Source of the DNA: Cacajao melanocephalus
Taxonomy: Eukaryota > Chordata > Mammalia > Primates > Pitheciidae
Reading direction: 5' to 3'
Assembly (NCBI GenBank): GCA_963573385.1
Contig: CAUYLG010017972.1
Location: 124,001 to 188,000 of the forward strand
Length of the DNA: 64,000 nucleotides
Below the pieces are notes generated by a model, which made no database searches, was not told where the DNA came from, and saw only the letters and a program-made list of their open reading frames with translations. Every line of letters begins with the position of its first letter. Position 1 is the stretch's first letter. The translations under genes and the position numbers were made by a program. Below are positions 1-64,000 of this stretch, in pieces.

Positions 1-559
1 ACTAGTGAGCAGAGCACCAGCACTCCTGAAAAGCTGTATAGTCTGTCTGTAGGCCAGAGATGCCAGTGGGAGATGCTTCAGTTGAAATAGACTCCTTGAT
101 TCAATAGGCATTTTCAAGATTGTATTGTGGCAGAGACAAAGTAGTGCATTTAATTGCTAGCCAAGACAGGTGGGCATGGTTACTCTAATAGACAGCAGGA
201 ACCACAGGATAATCAGTATAGTCTAACATCAGGTCTGGCTTTGGCTGAAGGATCATGTGATCTAAAGGACGAAAATGGATAGTCCTATTTGGTTTATGTT
301 ACTAGAAAGTAATTCTGACTTGAGCCACTACAGTAGGAGCCCTTATCTAGTTCTCAGGTCTGATTTAATTCAATTTCTGGAAGCCCTGGAGAAAGGACTC
401 TGACATAATATCACGAGTATGTATTATGTATCTATCTATCTCTTAGCATTCGCCAAAGTAAGCTGTAGCCACTACCAGAGCAGTTATACAATGCAGAAAG
501 AAATTCTAGACCTTTTGGGCTCACCAAACGTGCTGAATTAGTTCTAACTTTGGGCAACC
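1..559. other. Sequence downstream of TRMT1L, nothing identified
   Basis: No open frame, splice-like exon or repeat I can name. It may be intergenic or a further 3' UTR extension. Confidence 0.4.
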
Positions 560-572
560 AGAACATCACACA

Positions 573-578
573 TTTATT
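573..578 (-). terminator. Candidate distal poly(A) signal AATAAA for TRMT1L
   Basis: TTTATT on the plus strand gives AATAAA on the transcript strand. Its position fits a gene length of about 39 kb. Cleavage would be expected at about 545-562. Confidence 0.4.
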
Positions 579-1006
579 CAGAGTGGAGTCTTGTGGAAGT
601 CAGTATAAGTGGAGTTTTGACTCAGGTGTATCACAGTGACCCCCAAACCCATCCCTTGGTTACTTCTCCCGTTTCCTGAGTATATGGCTAGAGTATTAAC
701 ATCAGCAACTAGCAGAGTCAACATACTGGTTTCCTTAACTGGTTCTTTTGTTTACCAAAAGTTTTAATGAAAGGATACAATTGATGTTACTATACAATGT
801 GTGGTGTCCCAAATTACTACTATTGTTTTGAGAAAAAGATTGCTTAGGTTGCTAAATGGAATTTTTAAAGTATTTCCTCTTTTGGTTGATGTCCCTTATC
901 ACAGAGTTCTAAACTACTTTCTACCAAATTTTTCTTTGAAAAATCTGCCTTTATATGTGAAATTAATATACATATATATTTTAGATAACAGCAATTTACA
1001 GGTTTC

Positions 1007-1012
1007 TTTATT
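1007..1012 (-). terminator. Alternative poly(A) signal AATAAA for TRMT1L
   Basis: A canonical hexamer on the minus strand within the AT-rich 3' UTR. Usage is unknown. Confidence 0.2.
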
Positions 1013-2575
1013 AAATTAGGATCTTTGCATTCAGTTCCAACTCATCATTGATCAATATATGTCATGCTGATAAGCATTTAGCAAAATTTGAGACTGATAT
1101 TCAATTTAATAATTGTATTAAATCAGATAATCTGAGTGCAGTAATAGTCTGCCTCCTGGATTTATAGTAATTTTTATTTTTAATAATACAAACAAAAAAC
1201 TCATTTCTTCTACTCATTTGTAAGTTATAATTTTAACTGGCAAGAATTAAAGTAGAATTTTTAAAATGGTCATTATAGAAACTAGCTTATACTTCACTTA
1301 TTCCTTGATTTTACTGAAATTTATGACCACATTAATTGGAGAAAGGAAAATAAATTGTCTTGGGAATATGCTGTAATAGCACAAAAAGATTTTCCTTCAT
1401 TTCTGCAAAATTAATATTCTATATTCATCTAATGCCCATCCACCAGATTTTTTTGTATATGTCACAGAAGTACTTTTTTCTTAGGTAGTATATTTAAACC
1501 TTTCAGTTATAATTATTACCACTTCTCTCCCCCTCCCACCCCCACCTTAATGGTTGTAAAAAGTTACTTCCCTTAAGAAATATTTAGGGGTAAATATGGA
1601 TTAAATCCTTGAGACAAAAACCTACACTTTATATCAAATCTTTTCATCTAAAATCTTATATTCAAATGAAGTGAGAATTCATTAAGGAAACAATATTTTT
1701 TTCAACTAATTTTTATAGTTACATCAGCCTGGGCTAATTATACAAAAAAATTTATACAAATACACACAAAACCAAAAATACCAAACCAAACAAAAACAAA
1801 AACCCCAAACCAAAAAACCCTCGCTCCATAAGGTGACAAATTTTGCTTCTGAGAGGTAGTACAACCAACCAAATGAATACTGTACGTGCATAAACCGAGG
1901 CACTTAAGATCACCCAACCTGTTTAATTTATAACCAAATCTCTCCTCTTCAGGATTTCAGGACTCACGAACAATTATTATATTAGAACAAACAATGGTCT
2001 CAATTTATTATTTTGACAAAATCTTACTCTGAAGTTTAGTCATTTAGACCTTAAAGTTACAAAAATAAAGTATTTCTATCCCAGGCAAGTATTTAATTTT
2101 TCAAAAGCTAGCAATAAATGAAAAGATCAATGTGGGGAGAAGTATGATTTCTTAAAAGAAGTGGGAACATCTTTTAGTTTTCTAATTGTGAAATACATTA
2201 GTGACCTGTAGAACACTGTTCTTCCTATTCTATTCAGGGTCATTTTAATACGTATGTAAGTGACTTCGGCTTCATTTTGTACAGTACAAACAGGAAAACA
2301 TAAACATCATGAGTCAGTTTAAGGAGAGATGTGATTAAGAATTATAAAAGATGGCTTTCATAACATACATAAAATTCCAAACACGTTGCATGTGAAAATT
2401 TTCTGTATCATTAAGCAAGTAGGGTGATCTCAGTGAGACTTGGCTTCATATGAAATGTTTTCATTAAAATTTCTAGTTTGCTTTATAACAGAAAAAACTT
2501 GGAAAGAAAGCAAAGCTCCCAAACCAGCTAAGTTAGTTAGAAACTGCTCAGTTTCTGAATGAAAATGACATCATT

Positions 2576-2581
2576 TTTATT
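2576..2581 (-). terminator. Proximal poly(A) signal AATAAA for TRMT1L
   Basis: A canonical hexamer about 100 nt after the stop codon. If used, it would give a very short 3' UTR. Confidence 0.25.
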
Positions 2582-2680
2582 TTTACTCCACTGAATTCAA
2601 AGGATAGAAAAAGAATTACAGTTGGTATAGACAACTATGAGGCCATCTATACGGACACCTGAGAACCATCTCTTGTCTGT

Positions 2681-39279
<36,599 letters not shown>

Positions 39280-39627
39280 AGTTACCGCCTCTGTGCCAGG
39301 CCCGCCCGGGGACCTGGAGGGGGGCTCACGGCGGGGTCAGAGAACTGACGTGAATGCCCACAGGGCTGGATCCAAGGAGTGGGAAAGCAAGTGGGGAGGG
39401 CGGGATGCGTGCAACAGACAAAAGATGAAGAACCAGTGACCAATTCCTGTTAGTAGAAAAACAGAGGCAGCGACTTCAGAGCCCCGTCCGCTCCCCTTTC
39501 CCCGAGGCGTTACGACGCCACCACAAACTGCGCAGAAGCGTACTGGGGACGGCGTCCAATTGGGTAAGAGGGTTCGGTTTCCACGGTGCGTCTCCGTCTC
39601 ACCGGCCTACCACCGAACGCAACCAAG

Positions 39628-39652
39628 ACTACAGCACCCAGAGTGCACTGCG
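39628..39652 (+). promoter_or_regulatory. ZNF143/THAP11-type (SBS) motif 1
   Basis: ACTACAGCACCCAGAGTG followed by CACTGCG closely resembles the Staf/ZNF143 consensus ACTACAnnTCCCAGnnTGC, with one off-consensus base (A for T before CCCAG). The site lies between the two start codons. Confidence 0.7.
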
Positions 39653-39752
39653 CCGCCTAGGGCGGGGCCGACGTTTCAAGCCTTGGAGGAAGTAAAAGCA
39701 AATCTAAGCCAATGCTGGAGCGTTCGGTTGGTAGTCTGGATCCGGGCGCAGA

Positions 39753-39773
39753 ACTACGTTTCCCAGCGGGCAT
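39753..39773 (+). promoter_or_regulatory. ZNF143/THAP11-type (SBS) motif 2
   Basis: ACTACGTTTCCCAGCGGG followed by CAT is a second close match in the same orientation, 125 bp from the first. It lies within or just upstream of SWT1 exon 1. Confidence 0.7.
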
Positions 39774-40789
39774 AGGGTTGGTGGGGTGGGGTGGAGAGGG
39801 GGTCGTCTCTCTTGGCCAGGGGCTTCGAAGTCGCCACCGCCGCGGCGCTGGTAAGGTAGGAACTGAGGGGTGCGTTGACGTTTTACTGGTCAGGTTCCCT
39901 CTCGTCCCCCGCCCCCAGTATCCTGGCGGGCGGGCGGCTGGCTAGACTGGGGACTCTGGAGTCACTGGGACCTGGGCGGGGCGACTCTGTGGGCGGATCC
40001 GGGGACGAGCCAGCTCTGTGGAGGGTGGTGTTCTGGCCCGGCTTGCCTCCGGGGCTGCCCCTTGCCGGGTGCTAGGGTCTGGTCGGTTCGTGAGGAGCCT
40101 GCGGGCCGCGGCGGTTTACTAGCAGCCGACAAGTTTGCCTGTTTATCCAGCTGACTTGGAATTAGGGTCTGTTCTTCATTTCGCACCCTCACCTACACCG
40201 TGACCCGAACGCTCTTTTCCTTTGTTTTTATTTTTGCTCTAGTCTTCATGTTGCCAGTATCGGCAGTTCTGCAGTGTGGCCAGTGGATAGAAATTAGTTG
40301 TTTTGCACTATTTTGCATTGTTTTTAGGTTTTTAGTAACCAGAGCTCAGAGTGGGTAGAGCTTCGGGGCATTTGATTTTGACGCGTTTCGGATCTCCGAA
40401 GCATATGCTAGTGAGTCTCCTGTCTCCTGTACTTCCCTCCCCTTCACTCTTTGGGGCTTCTTGGCGTTCGAGCTTCTCTTGTTCTTTTCTCCCCCCACCC
40501 CTCACCCCCACCCCCGATAAATCCACTGAGACAGGAGAAAAACTTGAGCTTTCTGGTTGCCCTGCTTGGGCTTGGTCCGAACGTCTAGGCAGCAGGGAAG
40601 GAGAGGAAAGCCCAGTTTAGTCTCGAGAAGAACGCTTCCAGTTAATGAGGTTGATAAATACCTATCTTGTTAGTCTATTTGTTTTCTTTTTGTTTCAGAA
40701 CCCCAGAGAAGACATAGCATGATTATTTGGCACTCTGAAGCTCGAACTGGAAGTTAACTCCTCCCCTTATAGTTAAGAAGTATATCTGG

Positions 40790-40826
40790 AGGGGTGTGTG
40801 TGTATGTGTATGTATGTGTGTGTGTT
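40790..40826 (+). repeat. (TG)n/(TATG)n microsatellite
   Basis: A short alternating TG tract in SWT1 intron 1. Confidence 0.9.
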
Positions 40827-41289
40827 TAACTTCTCCCAGTTTAATGGAAACAGATTATCCCCGTGAAGCTTCTGTGAGTTACAGTCCTAAATCCCTTTTA
40901 GTGACTGTCCTTCACAGCTTTTATCTAGTATTTCTGGATGTATAGTTGACTTATGGCTCAACAGTCAATTAAAAATGGGATAACACTGAGTCTAACTTAC
41001 AGAAATGCTAACTATATCTGTGCATCATCCAATAATTATTGTTTTCTCTTTTTTTTCTGTCGTTCATGATGATTTTTTATTTCTAAATGACTAGATGGTT
41101 AACTGAAAGCTAGATTCAGTATGTTAATGTTATTTAATACCAGCTGGAAACCAGAAGATAAAAAGTGTTAGATTTTAGTATGTGGATTATGTGGGAATTT
41201 TTTAAAGAGTTTTTAAGCATGGTCTCTGCTTGTAAGACATCCTAAAGAAGGAATCTTCAATGTTTCAAGAATTATATTAAAGAAATAAT

Positions 41290-41825
41290 GTTATTCATCT
41301 ATTCTGCTGCATAAATTTTACCAAAACATAGTAGCTTAAAACAACAATAAACATTTATTACTCCACAGTTTCTGTGGGTCAGGAACTCAGAAATGACTTT
41401 CTGGGTTGGTCTGGCTTTGGGTCTCATGAGGTTACAGTGAAGATATGTGCCAGGGCTGCTGTCATGTCACTTGATTAGGGGTGCAGTACCATCAGCTTCA
41501 AAAGTACCCCACTCACATGCCTGGCTGTTTAGTTGGTCCTGGTTGTTGGCAAGGGGCCAATAGTTCTTCCCTCGTGAGCCTTTCAATGGGCTGTTTGTCC
41601 TCATGACATGGTGGCCGGCTTTCCCTAGAGTGAGCAGTCCAAGACAGAACAAGGTAGAAGTCATGATGTCTTATGTGATTTAGGCACATACCACCATGTA
41701 GCAATATTTTATTAGTTACACAGGTCAGCCCTATTGATTGTGGTAGGGGATTACATAGGTGTGTGATTACCAAGTGGCAGGAATTATCAGGAGCCATCTT
41801 GAAGACTGGCCAGCACAGAAGGTCT
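41290..41825. mobile_element. Ancient interspersed repeat, LTR-like, family not assigned
   Basis: 'tagcttaaaacaacaataaa' and 'ccacagtttctgtgggtcag' to 'aggagccatcttgaagactg' follow a common old mammalian repeat of about 500 bp. I cannot name the family securely. Confidence 0.45.
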
Positions 41826-42084
41826 CCCCTCATTTAGTTTCTGTTTTGATTTGCATAAAATCAAAACGAATTTCACACTAGTATGAACATAAAAACATTT
41901 GTTGGAATAAACATAAACATAAATGTTTTTCTGGGATAGTCCGCAATACTGTCATCCATTAACAGTATTGACTTGGTCCATAGCAGGGCTGGAAAAGTGA
42001 GACTGGGATGGGAAGTGGACAGAGGAACCACAATGAACAAATTCAAAGTGGTTCAGAATGAAAGAGTTAGTATTCCACAGAAAA

Positions 42085-42640
<556 letters not shown>

Positions 42641-43045
42641 AAATCTTGTTCACTGAATGACTGAAGGTGTTTCGGGAAAATGAAGCTTATGACTGGCTAA
42701 TTGGCTTTGAAGTGTAGGTGGTGCAGAATATAGCAGTCCTGGAGGCAATTGAAAGTGGTGATCTGATGCTTAAGTGAGAAGTCAGGGATCAAGGCATGAT
42801 TTGAGACTCATTCCTGGAAAGGTGATAGATAAAGCTGAAGGAGAGGAATAGGTAATTTTGAAGAAGAATGTAAGTGAAGGAAAGTGGAACAATGAGACAA
42901 TCTTGTCATCTTGGGAATAGTTAAAAAATAGTAATCATTTTGTAAAACTCCAATCTTTATATAACTGAAAGAAGACGAATTTCTATTTTATTTTTTATTG
43001 CAAAAACACGTAATGCATTTTTAATGTTTATTTTAGCTTTTCAGG

Positions 43046-63078
<20,033 letters not shown>

Positions 63079-63411
63079 GTATACCCTATATATTTTGCTT
63101 TCCTATGTTTATGCTCTCCTATGCTTTCCTAAGAATTAATGTGCCAAAATTCAGTTTTTATAATATTTAAATGAAAAATGTTAAAATGTGCTTACTTGAA
63201 ATTAATGAAAAAGTAATAGTATTTTTTTTTAGCTACAGGAATTAGATCCAATATTTGTCTTATTTGTTTTACATATTTCACATTATTAGATATATTTTCT
63301 CTTTCTTTTTCTGACAAGAGGCAGTAATTGGAATTATGAGTTGTCTTTTGTTCTTGGTATTTTAACTTTACCAGTTTCAACTGAGTAAAGCACTGATCAG
63401 AAACAATGCAG

Positions 63412-63714
63412 AATAGGTGGTGCAGTGGTTCATGCCTGTAATCCCAGCAGTTTGGGAGGCTGAGGTGGTGGCTTGAACCCAGGAGTTCAAGACCAGCCTG
63501 GGCAACATAGTGAGACCTTGTGTCTACAAAAAATAAAGTTAGCTAGGTGTGGTGGCATGTGCCTGTAGTCCCAGCTACTCAAGAGGCTGAGGTGGGAGGA
63601 TTGCTTGAGCCTGGGAGGTTGCTGCAGTGAGCCAAGATTGTGCTACCACATTCCAGCCCGGATAATAGAACAAGACCCTTTGTCAAAAAAAAAAAAAAAA
63701 AAAAGAAGAAGAAA
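63412..63714 (+). mobile_element. Alu, nearly full length
   Basis: 'aggtggtgcagtggttcatg' to a long A-tail. Confidence 0.93.
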
Positions 63715-63830
63715 GAATGAAGATTGCTTGAAAGTATTATATTTATGAATTTCTTGTTCATGTCATAAAATTTTGATCATTTTTTTGCTACTGGGAGAAG
63801 GTAATGATAGAGATTACCCAAAATCTGTCA

Positions 63831-64000
<170 letters not shown>

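Larger units (their letters stand above)
560..2680 (-). other. TRMT1L: Probable TRMT1L 3' UTR
   Basis: This is AT-rich sequence downstream of the stop codon with no splice-like or coding structure. It includes an A/C-rich low-complexity stretch at about 1740-1822. The endpoint is inferred from the distal AATAAA at 573-578 and from my memory that the human gene spans about 39 kb; earlier signals could also be used. No interspersed repeat was recognised in it. Confidence 0.45.
39560..39850 (+). other. SWT1: SWT1 non-coding first exon (5' boundary uncertain)
   Basis: The right end is a strong donor, CGCTG|GTAAGG, at 39850/39851 in the CpG island. The first coding exon at 43045 begins one base before its ATG, so a 5' UTR exon is required upstream. 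The start is only inferred. An ATG at 39712 opens a frame that would run past the SWT1 start codon (see findings). Confidence 0.65.

Noticed and set aside
40699..40790. Possible extra SWT1 5' UTR exon after TTTGTTTCAG
   Set aside because: A good acceptor is present but no convincing GT donor follows before the TG repeat.

Overview
This is a mammalian nuclear genomic window, almost certainly primate. It is AT-rich and intron-dominated. It carries about 35-40 Alu elements on both strands, with older MIR, L2, L1M, MaLR and Tigger1 remnants underneath. Two protein-coding genes can be reconstructed exon by exon. They are arranged head to head around one CpG-rich promoter at about 39.0-40.1 kb.

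Left half, minus strand: the complete coding region of TRMT1L (tRNA methyltransferase 1-like). It has fifteen coding exons between 39279 (start codon) and 2681 (stop codon). Every junction has GT/AG borders and the reading phase is continuous, giving 728 residues. The protein has a Pro/Ala-rich N-terminus, two C2H2-type zinc fingers and a TRM1-type Rossmann methyltransferase domain with a DAFGATG loop and a DPFG motif. The 3' UTR continues below 2681; the best distal poly(A) signal is at 573-578. The introns hold a long decayed L1M (about 13.0-19.55 kb) split by Alus and a MaLR LTR, a CA/TG microsatellite in a MIR, and many Alus.

Right half, plus strand: the 5' portion of SWT1 (nuclear RNA endoribonuclease homologue). 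It has one non-coding first exon ending at 39850 and six coding exons from 43046 to 63078, encoding the first 380 residues. This is the Lys/Ser-rich, apparently disordered N-terminus. The PIN nuclease domain lies beyond the right edge. SWT1 introns contain a Tigger1 transposon remnant, L2 copies, a near-full-length antisense retrocopy of RPL22 mRNA (52528 to about 50548), and a dense Alu cluster at 54.16-55.38 kb just before the largest coding exon.

The genes share a promoter and both act in nuclear RNA metabolism (tRNA modification; mRNA surveillance), but nothing here shows a direct functional link. I found no undescribed gene system. The unusual features are structural: two quasi-palindromes of template-switch type, a 3'-truncated Alu with no A-tail but a perfect 16-bp flanking repeat, a diverged local duplication in TRMT1L intron 1, two ZNF143-type promoter motifs, a possible overlapping upstream ORF on SWT1, and inverted Alus around SWT1 exon 5.
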